The notes: generated from the sequence alone by a model not told the origin. 64,000 bases of DNA from Gemmatimonadota bacterium (GCA_026705765.1 JAPPAB010000076.1:1-64000); one strand, 5' to 3'. Numbered from the stretch's first letter, positions 16,601-26,441 are shown. A program made the numbers and translations.

Positions 16601-18148
16601 TCATCCGCGCGATTCCCGCACTTCGCTGCGAAGCCCCATCCACACACAGACAGCCATTCCCAATAGCACAATAGCAAATGGAAAACCAGTAGTGAGCGAG
16701 GCCGCTTGCAACGCACTCAAGCCCCCACCAAGCAGAAGTGCTATGGCGACCAACCCCTCAATCGTACACCAGAAAACGCGCTGAGCAACTGGCGCATCAA
16801 CCTTGCCCCCGGCTGCAATAGTGTCAAGAATCAACGATCCGGAGTCCGACGAAGTAACGAAAAACACGACGGTCAGAAGCATCGCCACAGATGAAAGCAG
16901 TGTCGCCATCGGCAACTTATCAAACATTTTGAACAATGCGATTTCGAGCTTCCACGCCTCGACATTCTCAGTTACACCGGTATAGCCATCAACGATGTGC
17001 TGGTAGAATGCCGTGCCACTAAAAGTGCCGAACCACAGCAGGCATAAAAGCATTGGCACCAGAAGCACAGAGACGACAAATTCGCGCACTGTGCGCCCCT
17101 TTGAAATGCGGGCGATGAACGTACCGACAAACGGTGCCCAGGCAAACCACCAGGCCCAGTAGAAAGTCGTCCAGTCTCGCACAAAGGCGACATCCTCCCG
17201 CCCAATCCAATTGCTGAGCGGTACAACCTGCGCGAAATAACTGCCGAGACCAGCGTAGATACTGCGAAAAATGTAGAGCGTTGGACCGAGCGAGATAACA
17301 GTCAATAACAACAAAAACGCGAGAATGATATTGAACTGGCTCAAACGCTTAATACCGACATTAATACCCGTCAGCACCGATATAAGTGCAATGGACGTAA
17401 TCACCACAATTAACACCACCATAGTGGTATTGTTCGTGGGAATATCAAACAGATAGTTTAATCCGGAAGTAACCTGCTGAACCCCCAGACCGAGGGAGGT
17501 CGCAAGCCCAAACAATCCCGCGAATATGGCGAACGTATCGATAATATGTCCGGGCCAGCCCCAGACGCGGTCACCAAATAATGGATAGAACGCCGAGCGA
17601 ATGGTGAGGGGCAATCCCCTGTTGTACGCAAAGTAACCCAGGGCAAGCCCAACGACGCCGTAGATTGCCCAACCGTGTAGCCCCCAATGAAAAACCGTCG
17701 CCGCTATCCCTACGGCAACGGCATCCTCAGTTCCTGGCGTAATGCCGAGTGGTGGATTTTGATAGTAATACACCGGCTCTGCCACCCCAAAAAACAGCAA
17801 CCCTATGCCCACGCCAGCCGCAAAGAGCATGGCAAGATAGGTTAAATAGGTGTATTCGGGTTTTGCATCTACGCCGCCCAGGCGCACCTTTCCAAGAGGC
17901 GATAGCGCCACATAAAAGCAAAAGAGCACGACGAGATTGGCAGCAATAATAAAAAACCAATCGAGGTTCGCAGTGAGCCACTCGCGGATATTTTTAAACC
18001 CTTCAGTTGCGGCTTCCTGAAAAACAAGAGCGCCAGTGACAAATGCGACAATGGTAATACCGGCAATCACAAACACTGGCGTCAGGTAGATATCCAAACC
18101 GAATAGCCTGCGATATTCTCTATCATGTAATCCTTCATGTATTTGCAA
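16601..18148 (-). CDS. BCCT family betaine/choline/carnitine transporter
   Basis: A 515-residue inner-membrane transporter with 12 helices. The signature FHWGLHGWAIYGVVGLALGY and the aromatic-rich WWFAWAPFVGTFIARISKGR are those of the betaine/carnitine/choline family, which uses Na+ or H+ gradients or exchange. It starts with TTG 4-5 bases after AAGGA. The start is 13 bp after the upstream TonB receptor, so it is probably cotranscribed with it. The same strand then continues to a second TonB receptor, implying a quaternary-amine-like or zwitterionic ligand for this uptake cluster; that is inference. Confidence 0.9.
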   Translation of the reverse strand: MQIHEGLHDREYRRLFGLDIYLTPVFVIAGITIVAFVTGALVFQEAATEGFKNIREWLTANLDWFFIIAANLVVLFCFYVALSPLGKVRLGGVDAKPEYTYLTYLAMLFAAGVGIGLLFFGVAEPVYYYQNPPLGITPGTEDAVAVGIAATVFHWGLHGWAIYGVVGLALGYFAYNRGLPLTIRSAFYPLFGDRVWGWPGHIIDTFAIFAGLFGLATSLGLGVQQVTSGLNYLFDIPTNNTTMVVLIVVITSIALISVLTGINVGIKRLSQFNIILAFLLLLTVISLGPTLYIFRSIYAGLGSYFAQVVPLSNWIGREDVAFVRDWTTFYWAWWFAWAPFVGTFIARISKGRTVREFVVSVLLVPMLLCLLWFGTFSGTAFYQHIVDGYTGVTENVEAWKLEIALFKMFDKLPMATLLSSVAMLLTVVFFVTSSDSGSLILDTIAAGGKVDAPVAQRVFWCTIEGLVAIALLLGGGLSALQAASLTTGFPFAIVLLGMAVCVWMGLRSEVRESRG

Positions 18149-18161
18149 AACTTTCCTTCCG

Positions 18162-21100
18162 TCAACGTCCGAATTGATATGTCACCGCCAACTTCAACTG
18201 CCGACCTTTGGGATCGTGCGTAAAACCATCGTAGGCTTGTTCCACATTGACCAGTGGCGGCCTGGTATCGAGCAAATTTCGCCCGGAGATGGCGATGTTG
18301 ATGCCTTTGGACAAATTCCACAAAAAGCTGGCATCCCATGTGACAAAAGCGTCTATAATGGGAAATAAATCTTCCGACGCCCGATCTTCATAAGACGAAA
18401 TATAGTTCAAGTAGCTGACCATGCTGTAGTGTTTATAGTGATAGGCTGCGGATATCCGACTCTTCAATTTGGGCAAAGATGTCACGAGGGGATTGTCGAA
18501 GTTCAGGTAGCCCACGGCGTCCAGTTCGGGTTGGAGCTCCAAATCGTCCAGCATCAGAGCCTTTGTTTGGTACTCGAGCGTATAAGTGCCGTCCAGGCTG
18601 GCTGTAAATTGTCCCGGTCCCGCCTGCATCCGGGTGCTCAAATACACGTCGAATCCCGAAGTCTTGATCCCCGGCCAATTGACGAGATCAATGAGTATCC
18701 GATCGAGTTCTGCAGCCGTACAGGTACCGGTGCCAATACCATCTGGACATACGATGTATTGCTTCACCAAATCTCTGGTCGCGGCTTCGTCATAGAGGTT
18801 GACAATTGCACTGTGGGGCATGGCGCCGATCACATCGCTGAAATCGTAGTGCCAGTAATCCAGCGTTGCTTCAAAGCCAGCTTCTGTATTTAAAGCAAGG
18901 CCCGCATTATACGTGAACGCCTGCTCGGGCTTGAGATCGGGGCTACCAATTCTATCTACCCCACGGTATGTACTCGTTTGCGGCACCCATTCGAGCGTTG
19001 TCAGCGGGCTTTCATTGACATCGTCCAGCGATGGCGTGCGAAAAGACGTCTGCACCGAGCCACGCAGAAACGCGGAATGGGTCGGAGATTCCGAGAGTTG
19101 ATAGCGCCATCCAAATTTGGGATCAAAACTGCTCGCCACATCGTGGAACTCGTAGTTCGCAGCGAGTTGCAAATCAACGCGCTCTCCCAGGCTCAGGGGT
19201 ATTTCGCCAAAAAAGCGATGTACCGTCTGATCTGCCTCATAAGGTCGATGCACATTCGTGAAAACATAGGGACCGAACTTATCGCGTTCAGTACATCCCC
19301 TATCGCCTGCAACCGGGCAGGGATTGATGGTGACATCGCCCGCGTCATTGGGATCGCCAACCGCGCTGATTCGGCGAAACTGATATCCGGCGGCATAACT
19401 CGCGTTGAGCCAGACATTTTCCGTCCACGTCCCAGTCAGCGTCGCATCGGCAACGATCATATCCGCCGTGCTCTCCAAATTGACTTCCTCTGCGCCGAGC
19501 CATTCCCGCAGTTCGGGGCTGTTTGCAAGTTCGGGGCGATATTCCGGATTGCGCTGATCCAGGTATAAGGCGCCAGGTTGGGCGGAATACTCAATGGCAT
19601 TATTAAAAGGATTGAAATACATACAGTTGCCCTGCCCCGGCACTTTGCCACTGAGGGTGCTCGGGTCCAGTCTCATTTTGGCGTCACTCGAAGCATCTGC
19701 GATCACGCCCACGCCGCAATCCGGTCCGCCGTAACCTCGAAAGGCGAGGAACAGGCGTTCGTTGTAGATGCCCGGCAGATTCATGTTCCCCGAGGTGTGG
19801 GAATAGGAAAGACCCACGTCAAAACTGGCGTCCCGACCACCAAATGCTTTGAAATCGCGGTCTGCAGAAGCGGCTACGCGCCAGGTGCGAGACTGGCGCG
19901 CCAGCGTGCGCCCGGGGCCTGAATTGCCAAACGTGCGCCCATTAAAATACCAGTTCGTCTCTTCATCGGCGCAGGCTTCGGCTACTTTGTCCGCATCGTA
20001 AGAACCGCTTCCTGCGTAGTTTCCCTGGTCCTCGCAAAATGCCCGCCGCCCTGGGTGGTCGGGCGCAACCTCCATGATGGTCGTGTGAAACAGAGGGATG
20101 GGCGGGTAAGAAGGCGTTGTGAGCCAATCGGGAATCTCGGATTCAGACAGCAACCCTTCAATGTGGTAATTCGCGCCATTGTCCAGAGAACCGTTGATCT
20201 CGGCAAAAGCGCGGATATATTGCTTTTTATCGATCAGATTGTCCCAGGGTTGATAGCGGAAGCGGCACGTCCAACTCAATTCCACCCCCCCAAATTCCTC
20301 ACAGCGGCGGTCGTGGATATCCGCGGTCCATATGGCCGGCGCCCCAAGTGTGAAGACGCCGGGATTCCCAATGCCAGACCATCCCCCGCGCTGCCCACCA
20401 CCGTGCCAGGGCAGCAACAGATAGTCTCTTTCTTCGGTCGCCAACTGCTGCTGACCGCTCCATTCTGCCGAAATCACGGCATGGGCATTGCCGAATTTGC
20501 CGCCCCATATCGCGCCAAAATTCGTATCGCCAGCACCGGCGAAATAATTGTGGGCAGCCGAGACCTCAAAGCCCTCAAAATCGGCGCGAGTCAAGAAGTT
20601 AGCAACGCCAGCCACAGCGTCCGATCCGTAGATCGCCCCCGCGCCTTCCTTGAGCACTTCGATGCGGTCAATAGCTATCGAAGGCATCGCATTTACATCT
20701 ACGAAGCGCCCCCCGATCAAGCGCGCAGGAACATAGACCTGACGCTGACCATTGAACAACACCAGGGTGCGCGAAGCTCCCAGACCACGCAGGTTCACAT
20801 TGGCGATGTTCTCTGGAAGTGTAGTGGCTTGACCGGCATTATACCAACTGTTTCGCTCTCCGATCACGCCGTGACTCGCACCCAGATTCTTGAAGAAATC
20901 AACCGCCTGTGGAGACCCCTGTTCTGCCATCTTTTCTCGCCCGACCACAGCGACCGCATAGGTCAAACTGATGGGCGATTCCTTAAATGCCGTACCCGTC
21001 ACCACCACTTCATCGAGGTAAAGCGCGGACAACGCCATCTGCAAAGCAACCGTCGTCGTCTGTTCCCCAGTCACAGTAACCGCTACTGTCGCACTCGCAT

Positions 21101-21347
21101 AGCCGATCAAATCGGCCTTCAGCTGATATGTGCCAACAGGCACATTTTGAATAGTAAAGCGGCCTTGCTCATCCGACACGGTGCCCAATTTCAAGGTTGG
21201 AATATGAACCTGCACCGCTTCCAACTTCTCTCCACTTGTAGCATCGGTCACTGTGCCAGTAACATTTCCAACAGATTGAGCCTCGCTCAGGCCAAAAGGC
21301 AATCCCGTGCACACCAGAATCGGAATAAACCTGCGCCAAAAAGTCAT
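18162..21347 (-). CDS. TonB-dependent receptor with N-terminal carboxypeptidase-regulatory-like domain (paralogue)
   Basis: A 1061-residue receptor beginning MTFWRRFIPILVCTG, with signal peptide, GTVTDATSGEKLEAVQVHIP regulatory-like domain, plug (VVVTGTAFKESP to IYGSDAVAGVANF) and barrel ending LKLAVTYQFGR. GGGAGG precedes the chosen ATG by 4 bases; the frame is open 35 codons further but overlaps the SDR gene. Same size and long identical stretches as the receptor at 13139-16324, with the main differences in extracellular-loop regions, suggest duplication followed by ligand divergence. It lies 11 bp after the SDR gene. Confidence 0.9.
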   Translation of the reverse strand: MTFWRRFIPILVCTGLPFGLSEAQSVGNVTGTVTDATSGEKLEAVQVHIPTLKLGTVSDEQGRFTIQNVPVGTYQLKADLIGYASATVAVTVTGEQTTTVALQMALSALYLDEVVVTGTAFKESPISLTYAVAVVGREKMAEQGSPQAVDFFKNLGASHGVIGERNSWYNAGQATTLPENIANVNLRGLGASRTLVLFNGQRQVYVPARLIGGRFVDVNAMPSIAIDRIEVLKEGAGAIYGSDAVAGVANFLTRADFEGFEVSAAHNYFAGAGDTNFGAIWGGKFGNAHAVISAEWSGQQQLATEERDYLLLPWHGGGQRGGWSGIGNPGVFTLGAPAIWTADIHDRRCEEFGGVELSWTCRFRYQPWDNLIDKKQYIRAFAEINGSLDNGANYHIEGLLSESEIPDWLTTPSYPPIPLFHTTIMEVAPDHPGRRAFCEDQGNYAGSGSYDADKVAEACADEETNWYFNGRTFGNSGPGRTLARQSRTWRVAASADRDFKAFGGRDASFDVGLSYSHTSGNMNLPGIYNERLFLAFRGYGGPDCGVGVIADASSDAKMRLDPSTLSGKVPGQGNCMYFNPFNNAIEYSAQPGALYLDQRNPEYRPELANSPELREWLGAEEVNLESTADMIVADATLTGTWTENVWLNASYAAGYQFRRISAVGDPNDAGDVTINPCPVAGDRGCTERDKFGPYVFTNVHRPYEADQTVHRFFGEIPLSLGERVDLQLAANYEFHDVASSFDPKFGWRYQLSESPTHSAFLRGSVQTSFRTPSLDDVNESPLTTLEWVPQTSTYRGVDRIGSPDLKPEQAFTYNAGLALNTEAGFEATLDYWHYDFSDVIGAMPHSAIVNLYDEAATRDLVKQYIVCPDGIGTGTCTAAELDRILIDLVNWPGIKTSGFDVYLSTRMQAGPGQFTASLDGTYTLEYQTKALMLDDLELQPELDAVGYLNFDNPLVTSLPKLKSRISAAYHYKHYSMVSYLNYISSYEDRASEDLFPIIDAFVTWDASFLWNLSKGINIAISGRNLLDTRPPLVNVEQAYDGFTHDPKGRQLKLAVTYQFGR

Positions 21348-21358
21348 AGGACCTCCCA

Positions 21359-22420
21359 TTATGCGGGATTTCGTCCGTATCGCACACCTGTGGGAACAAC
21401 ATCTGTATCTTTGCCTTCTTGCATCGCCAGAGCCGTATTCAGCGTGCTCCACAAGTCGTGCTCGGCGCGATAGCCGAGCAAATTTTGGGTTTTTGTCCGA
21501 TCAAATTCAAAAAAATTCGGCGCAGGCATGATCGCTTCTGTATAGCCTACACCGAGATAATCGGCAACTTTTGGGACATCGTCTTCCCACACGATGAGCA
21601 TTCCGCCCAGGGTAAATGCCTCGCCCACGGCTTCATCGCGGTCCAAACTCAGAGAAAGGCCGAGGGCGATATCCCGCACATCTGCCCACTCCTGCTTAAA
21701 ACTCCTGCCATCGGGGCACCTGCTAACCAAAACCCGCGCGCCACCTCCCCATGCTTTTTCCATAGACGCGAGTTGCGCCCTCTGTTCATCTGTGGGGTTT
21801 TTCTGGCGTCGCAATCGTTCGAGCGGAGGTCTGAGGGTACAAAATTTGGGGACACCATCTTCGGTCAAAAATTCACTCGGTTCAAAAATAGTCGCAAACC
21901 GACACACAACGCTCGGAACGCCGTATTGAACGTGGTAATTCATCACCAGTTCTTCGCCGATCCACTTAGTCAAAAAATAGGGCATCGCTTTAGTCGCGCT
22001 GACCATATCTTCGGAAATTGGCTGCTCGAATAAACGCCCGGCCTCGTCAACCTTCCAGTATATCGCTTCTGTACAGGCATAGACAAAACGCTGCAAATTG
22101 GGGACTTTCTCTCGCACAGCTTCGAGTAGATGGAGTGTGCCCAGCCCATTGATCTGCAAATATTCGATATGGCTATGCGGACTTGCAAAAGCCGCTGCCA
22201 GGTGATATACGGCATCCACACCCTCAACCGCACGAGATACCGCCTCGTAATCGCGCAAGTCGCCTTCTACGACTTCGACTTCATCAATGCCTTTCCACTT
22301 GCCCGCCCGACTGGCATCACCGGGATAGACAAAGCCGCGTATGTCGTGGCCTTTGGCGAGCAAACGCTTGACCAGATTGCCCCCTACTCTTCCGTGTGAT
22401 CCCGTCACGAGAATCTTCAT
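21359..22420 (-). CDS. NAD(P)-dependent epimerase/dehydratase (extended SDR)
   Basis: A 353-residue extended short-chain dehydrogenase. The nucleotide-binding GSHGRVGGNL starts at residue 8, followed by the acidic VEGDLRD and the AVYHLAAAF strand. The active site YxxxK is in MPYFLTKWIGEE (about residue 150). Relatives epimerise, dehydrate or reduce nucleotide sugars, steroids or other small substrates. It sits 23 bp after aspartate kinase and 11 bp before the TonB receptor, within the long minus-strand run. Confidence 0.85.
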   Translation of the reverse strand: MKILVTGSHGRVGGNLVKRLLAKGHDIRGFVYPGDASRAGKWKGIDEVEVVEGDLRDYEAVSRAVEGVDAVYHLAAAFASPHSHIEYLQINGLGTLHLLEAVREKVPNLQRFVYACTEAIYWKVDEAGRLFEQPISEDMVSATKAMPYFLTKWIGEELVMNYHVQYGVPSVVCRFATIFEPSEFLTEDGVPKFCTLRPPLERLRRQKNPTDEQRAQLASMEKAWGGGARVLVSRCPDGRSFKQEWADVRDIALGLSLSLDRDEAVGEAFTLGGMLIVWEDDVPKVADYLGVGYTEAIMPAPNFFEFDRTKTQNLLGYRAEHDLWSTLNTALAMQEGKDTDVVPTGVRYGRNPA

Positions 22421-22443
22421 AAATCCCTCCCTGGTAGCTCACC

Positions 22444-23751
22444 CTATTTTACAAAAGCGCGATAAATAGCGACCAGTGCTGTCTCGAGATCGGCTTCTTC
22501 GACTCCCACAATAATATTGATCTCTGAGGCCCCCTGATCAATCACCCGCACATTCACACCTGCATCTGCCAGCGCAGTAAACAGACGCGCAGCAATGCCA
22601 ACCCTGTGCGACATTCCCTCCCCAACTGTCGCAATCAGCGCAAGTCCGTGGATCAGTTCGACTCGGTCAGGCTCGATAATGCGTTGAATGTCTTCGACGA
22701 GAAGTTCGCCCTTGCCATCCAATTGCTCATCCTGTATGATCACCGACATTGTATCGATGCCAGATGGCGTGTGGTCATAACTGATTCCGTGTCGTGCGAC
22801 CACCTCCAGGACCTGCTGCCCAAACCCCGTCATCTGATTCATTAGATCTTTTTCAATAAATAGCATACTAAAATTGGGACGCCCCGCAACCCCGGCGATC
22901 ATGCGCTCTGTAAGCTCTCGACCAGGCAAAATCAGCGTGCCGGCATCCTCTGGCCGATTGGTATTGCGTATGTGAATGGGAATCTCGGCTGTGCGCACTG
23001 GGAACATCGCCTCGTCGTGCAAAACATCGGCCCCCATATAGGCCAACTCGCGCATCTCGCGATATGTAATCTCCTCTACGGGCAATGGATTGGGCACCAG
23101 GCGGGGATCGGCCATGAGCAATCCGGATACATCCGTCCAATTTTCGTACACTCCTGCCCCAACTGCGCGGGCGACAATCGCACCGGTAATATCCGAGCCA
23201 CCGCGAGAAAATGTCACGATCTCGCCCTTTGCATCCGCACCGTAAAATCCCGGAATAACATAGAGCCGCTCGTCTAAAAGATGCGACCTCAGTCGCCGAT
23301 ATGAATCGCTATCGAGGCGTCCATCAGTCCGAAAGAGAATCGCCTCGGCGGGATCGACAAACGCAGCGCCCAAAACATCGGCCAAAATGCGCCCGCACAA
23401 ATACTCGCCGCGCGACGCCACGTAATCTCGCCCAGCGCCATCCGCTATTCTGCTCTCGACTTCAGCGAGTAATCCCTCCATATCAATCGACACACTAAGA
23501 GCCTTTGAGAGATCCAAATAACGCGTACTGATCTTGTTAAAAGGCTCTGAAAAATCGACATTTTGTCTCGCGAGTTCGTGGCACAGATAGAGCAAATCAG
23601 TAATTTTTGTATCGTCATCAGACCGCTTACCCGGTGCGGAAGGCACGACTAAACAGCGGCGTTCATCGCTCCGCACGATAGACACGACCTTCTCGACCTG
23701 TGCGGCATCAGCAACCGATGAACCACCAAATTTACAAACAATTTTTTTCAT
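22444..23751 (-). CDS. lysC: Aspartate kinase
   Basis: A 435-residue monofunctional aspartokinase, the first enzyme of the aspartate pathway to Lys, Met and Thr. The N-terminus KKIVCKFGGSSVADAAQV is the ATP-binding signature, FSRGGSDITGAIVA (about 195) is the aspartate-binding region, and two ACT domains occupy the last 130 residues (SMLFIEKDLMNQMTGF and ALIATVGEGMSHRVGIA), where Lys or Thr would bind. It is transcribed with an HPr kinase and a ribosome hibernation factor, an unusual setting. Confidence 0.93.
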   Translation of the reverse strand: MKKIVCKFGGSSVADAAQVEKVVSIVRSDERRCLVVPSAPGKRSDDDTKITDLLYLCHELARQNVDFSEPFNKISTRYLDLSKALSVSIDMEGLLAEVESRIADGAGRDYVASRGEYLCGRILADVLGAAFVDPAEAILFRTDGRLDSDSYRRLRSHLLDERLYVIPGFYGADAKGEIVTFSRGGSDITGAIVARAVGAGVYENWTDVSGLLMADPRLVPNPLPVEEITYREMRELAYMGADVLHDEAMFPVRTAEIPIHIRNTNRPEDAGTLILPGRELTERMIAGVAGRPNFSMLFIEKDLMNQMTGFGQQVLEVVARHGISYDHTPSGIDTMSVIIQDEQLDGKGELLVEDIQRIIEPDRVELIHGLALIATVGEGMSHRVGIAARLFTALADAGVNVRVIDQGASEINIIVGVEEADLETALVAIYRAFVK

Positions 23752-23755
23752 AATC

Positions 23756-24682
23756 TCAAGACGCTACCCTTCCTCGCTGTTGTCGCAACTCTTTGAGCAA
23801 TAGCTTTGCCTCGCCCATATTTTCGTCGATATTCACGGCTTCATTGAGTGCTCTTATCGCCTCATCCAGATCCGTCATGTCTTCTGTATCCTGATAGATA
23901 TACGCATAACACAGACCAATAACATGATAGGCGCGCGCGCGGTCATTATCCGATAAAAATTCATAGCTCAAAGCCTCTTTTGCCAGTGCGACACCCTGCT
24001 GGTAATCTTCTGCTTTGCTCTGCCAAAATATGCAATAGGCGGCATAGACTTTAGCCCGTGAGATCACATCCTCGCCCGAAGCATAATCCAATCCCTTATT
24101 GATGATATCCAGCGCCCGGTTGTACTCTCGAAAGGACTTGGCAATTAACATCTCTGTAATATTCAGCGCGTCCTTGCACAACTGATCCTGCCAGAAACGG
24201 TTTGACGGGATTGGGCGAAAGGCGTAGCGCGACCACATGCGATCCTGCTTTTCCCATATTCTTATGGCCTGTTCTTTTATCTGCACTGCCCCTGTATTGG
24301 CAGCAAAACGCGTGGTAAAGTGTATCTGGTTGCTGTAATTCGTACCGAGCATCTTCAACGTGGCAAAATAATCAGGGACGTTTTCAACTACAGCCTCGTA
24401 AAATACCTCTATACTATCTTCGGGAACAGATTCTCGATCATCCAGACGCGCCTGCAATCGCTCGAGCATCGCCCGGCGCGCGCGCGCTGTTTTTTCCGCC
24501 TCAGTATTTGGGAATTGCGCTGAGATTTCTCCATACCGCGCAATCGCCTGCGGCAAATCGTCCAATTCTTCTTCCAGATCTCGCACAGAAGCCAGCATGC
24601 GCTGGGCATCGCTTTCCAAAGTACTCTGTCCTCCACACCCCAGGAGACCAAACAACAATAAAACAACACACTTTAATTTCAT
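23756..24682 (-). CDS. TPR-like lipoprotein
   Basis: A 308-residue protein with a lipoprotein signal (LLFGLLGCGG, lipid Cys at about 16). The rest is helical, with TPR-like repeats, for example AIARYGEISAQFPNTEAEKT and the C-terminal ARAYHVIGLCYAYI with ALNEAVNIDENMGEAK. Such lipoproteins scaffold protein complexes in the envelope. The gene fits 4 bp before aspartate kinase and 14 bp after HPr kinase. No specific function can be assigned. Confidence 0.75.
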   Translation of the reverse strand: MKLKCVVLLLFGLLGCGGQSTLESDAQRMLASVRDLEEELDDLPQAIARYGEISAQFPNTEAEKTARARRAMLERLQARLDDRESVPEDSIEVFYEAVVENVPDYFATLKMLGTNYSNQIHFTTRFAANTGAVQIKEQAIRIWEKQDRMWSRYAFRPIPSNRFWQDQLCKDALNITEMLIAKSFREYNRALDIINKGLDYASGEDVISRAKVYAAYCIFWQSKAEDYQQGVALAKEALSYEFLSDNDRARAYHVIGLCYAYIYQDTEDMTDLDEAIRALNEAVNIDENMGEAKLLLKELRQQRGRVAS

Positions 24683-24696
24683 TTACACCTCCATAG

Positions 24697-25665
24697 TTAC
24701 TCGATATCCGCACGGATAGACATATCGTCCCGGACTTTGTTTTTCATACGCTCAACGAGGCGGCGATTGAATTCTTGCGCCGTGTGATAGCCCTGTATTT
24801 TGAGTTGATAATTCAGGGCAATCGTCTCTGCAATCACCGTAATATTTTTTCCCGGATAGATCGGCACTGTAACCTGAGGCACCTCGAGGTCGAGAATCGA
24901 GACCCAATCCTCATCGAGTCCTATGCGATCATACGCTGCGGTCTCATCCCATTTAATGAGCTTGACAACAACCTCGACGCGCTTTTGCATACGAACGGCA
25001 CGCACGCCAAACATATTGCGAACATTCAAAATGCCCAGACCGCGTATTTCTATATGATCGCGCAGTGTTTCCCCGCTGCTACCTACAATTATGCCTTGTA
25101 ACTTGCGCGACACGAGCACGACATCATCCGCGACCAATCGGTGCCCACGTTCAACCAGGTCAACGGCAATCTCACTTTTTCCAATCCCACTCGCACCGAC
25201 AAATAGCAGTCCAATGCCATACACATCGACCAGCGAACCGTGAATGGCTGTGCGCGGTGCAAACACATCATCGAGATAATCAGAAAAAAGGTGGGCAAAC
25301 TTGGTGGTCGCAAACGGCGTGGTCAGCAGGGGAATTTGCCTCGCATTGGACAATTCGAGCATCACGGGCAGTACTTCATTCCCATCTGTGATAACCATAC
25401 AGGGAATATCAAACTGAAAAATGGTTTCAAGGGTTTGACGGCAAATATCGGGGTCAAGACTCGACAGATAAAGCATCTCCGTATTGCCCATAACCTGAAC
25501 GCGGTCAAAAGTAAAAAGGCCGAGAAATCCCGCAAGCGCGAGACCAGGGCGATGGACATCGCTGGTAGATAGCGTGTTGCCAATTCCCCCCTGTCCAGCA
25601 ACAGACGAGAGCGCGAGTTGGTCCCCGTAATCTTCTAACATCTTGCCAATGGAAATCTGTGGCAC
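24697..25665 (-). CDS. hprK: HPr kinase/phosphorylase
   Basis: A 322-residue bifunctional Ser kinase/phosphorylase. The N-terminal domain is followed by the family P-loop GASGIGKSEIAVDLVERGH and ADDVVLV, then the signature IEIRGLGILNVRNMFGVRAV. It phosphorylates HPr on Ser46 in PTS regulation; in many Gram-negatives HprK occurs with an incomplete PTS. HPr and EI are not in the window. It lies 3 bp after the HPF gene, like the rpoN-hpf-ptsN-hprK arrangement of Proteobacteria but with different partners. Confidence 0.93.
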   Translation of the reverse strand: MPQISIGKMLEDYGDQLALSSVAGQGGIGNTLSTSDVHRPGLALAGFLGLFTFDRVQVMGNTEMLYLSSLDPDICRQTLETIFQFDIPCMVITDGNEVLPVMLELSNARQIPLLTTPFATTKFAHLFSDYLDDVFAPRTAIHGSLVDVYGIGLLFVGASGIGKSEIAVDLVERGHRLVADDVVLVSRKLQGIIVGSSGETLRDHIEIRGLGILNVRNMFGVRAVRMQKRVEVVVKLIKWDETAAYDRIGLDEDWVSILDLEVPQVTVPIYPGKNITVIAETIALNYQLKIQGYHTAQEFNRRLVERMKNKVRDDMSIRADIE

Positions 25666-25668
25666 GGC

Positions 25669-25983
25669 TTATACCTCACTCAGACCGGAAATAACGCGGG
25701 GTTTTCTACGCCGGTCGCGCAGTTTCTTCAATTGCCGGATCATCTTCTTTGCCGAACTATCAATAACGGGAAAGAGCTTATTACCCGCGTTGGAAGCTTT
25801 GAGGGTTTGCCCATGCACATTGACTATAATATCAACGCGAAATGCAGGCTCCTCTTTTGTAATGGTGACATGACAACCCAGCACGGGCGTGTAAAATCGC
25901 TCAAACCGAGAGACAGCAGCTTTTATATGGGTGCGCGTGCTGTCCGAGACATGGTAATGATGTCCAGAAATGACAATTTGCAT
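25669..25983 (-). CDS. hpf: Ribosome hibernation promoting factor (short HPF/YfiA family)
   Basis: A 104-residue protein (MQIVISGHHYHVSDSTRTHI onward) with the beta-alpha-beta-beta-beta-alpha fold of HPF/RaiA and an abundance of Lys/Arg near the end (KKMIRQLKKLRDRRRKPR). It binds the 30S subunit and helps inactivate ribosomes in stationary phase. AGGAGG stands 6 bases before the chosen ATG. It lies between an RsbW-type kinase and HPr kinase, 11 and 3 bp away. Confidence 0.88.
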   Translation of the reverse strand: MQIVISGHHYHVSDSTRTHIKAAVSRFERFYTPVLGCHVTITKEEPAFRVDIIVNVHGQTLKASNAGNKLFPVIDSSAKKMIRQLKKLRDRRRKPRVISGLSEV

Positions 25984-25994
25984 GGGGGTCCTCC

Positions 25995-26441
25995 TCAACA
26001 GTGAGATGGTGATGACTTAGAGGAAAAATATTTGATCATCTTAACCAGCGTGCCTTTCTGAGAAGGCATAAAATCCACCTCATCCATAAACGCTCGCATC
26101 ATCAAAAGCCCGCGTCCAGAATCATTCATCAAATTTTCTGGTGCAAGCGGGTCAGGTGTGGCATTGGGATCAAAGCCTCGCCCCTCGTCTTGCACCCAGA
26201 CAGTGATGGAAGTGGGGTGGATATGGATCTTGAGATGTACTTTTTTTGAAGCATCTTCACCGCTACCATGATCAATCGCATTATTGAGTGCTTCCATAAC
26301 TGCAACCATCAGATCGACTTGCTCATCTTCTGAAGCGCCAGCTATCTGAACGGCCGACTCAACAATCTGGGCAAATGCGCCCAGATGCTCGTATAAACTT
26401 GGGGCACTGTGCATCAGCACCTGAGGTAATGAATCGGGCAT
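25995..26441 (-). CDS. RsbW-like serine-kinase/anti-sigma ATPase (HATPase_c)
   Basis: A 148-residue protein consisting essentially of a GHKL ATPase domain: the N-box VMEALNNAIDHG, the G1 box DEGRGFDP and the G2 box DSGRGLLMMRAF. Stand-alone ATPases of this kind act as anti-sigma factors or partner-switching kinases. The ATG 26441 follows GGAG by 5 bases and fits the start site predicted from the promoter at 26558-26586. As the first gene of the run it may link stress signalling to ribosome hibernation. Confidence 0.8.
   Translation of the reverse strand: MPDSLPQVLMHSAPSLYEHLGAFAQIVESAVQIAGASEDEQVDLMVAVMEALNNAIDHGSGEDASKKVHLKIHIHPTSITVWVQDEGRGFDPNATPDPLAPENLMNDSGRGLLMMRAFMDEVDFMPSQKGTLVKMIKYFSSKSSPSHC

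Noticed and set aside
16384-16716. A 110-codon minus-strand frame over the BCCT gene end
   Set aside because: It overlaps the real BCCT gene in another frame, has a hydrophobic but unrecognisable sequence, and covers the inverted-repeat element.
20055-21473. A 472-codon open frame on the plus strand opposite the second TonB receptor gene
   Set aside because: It mirrors the receptor coding frame, lacks a ribosome site and shows no family features; it is an antisense shadow.
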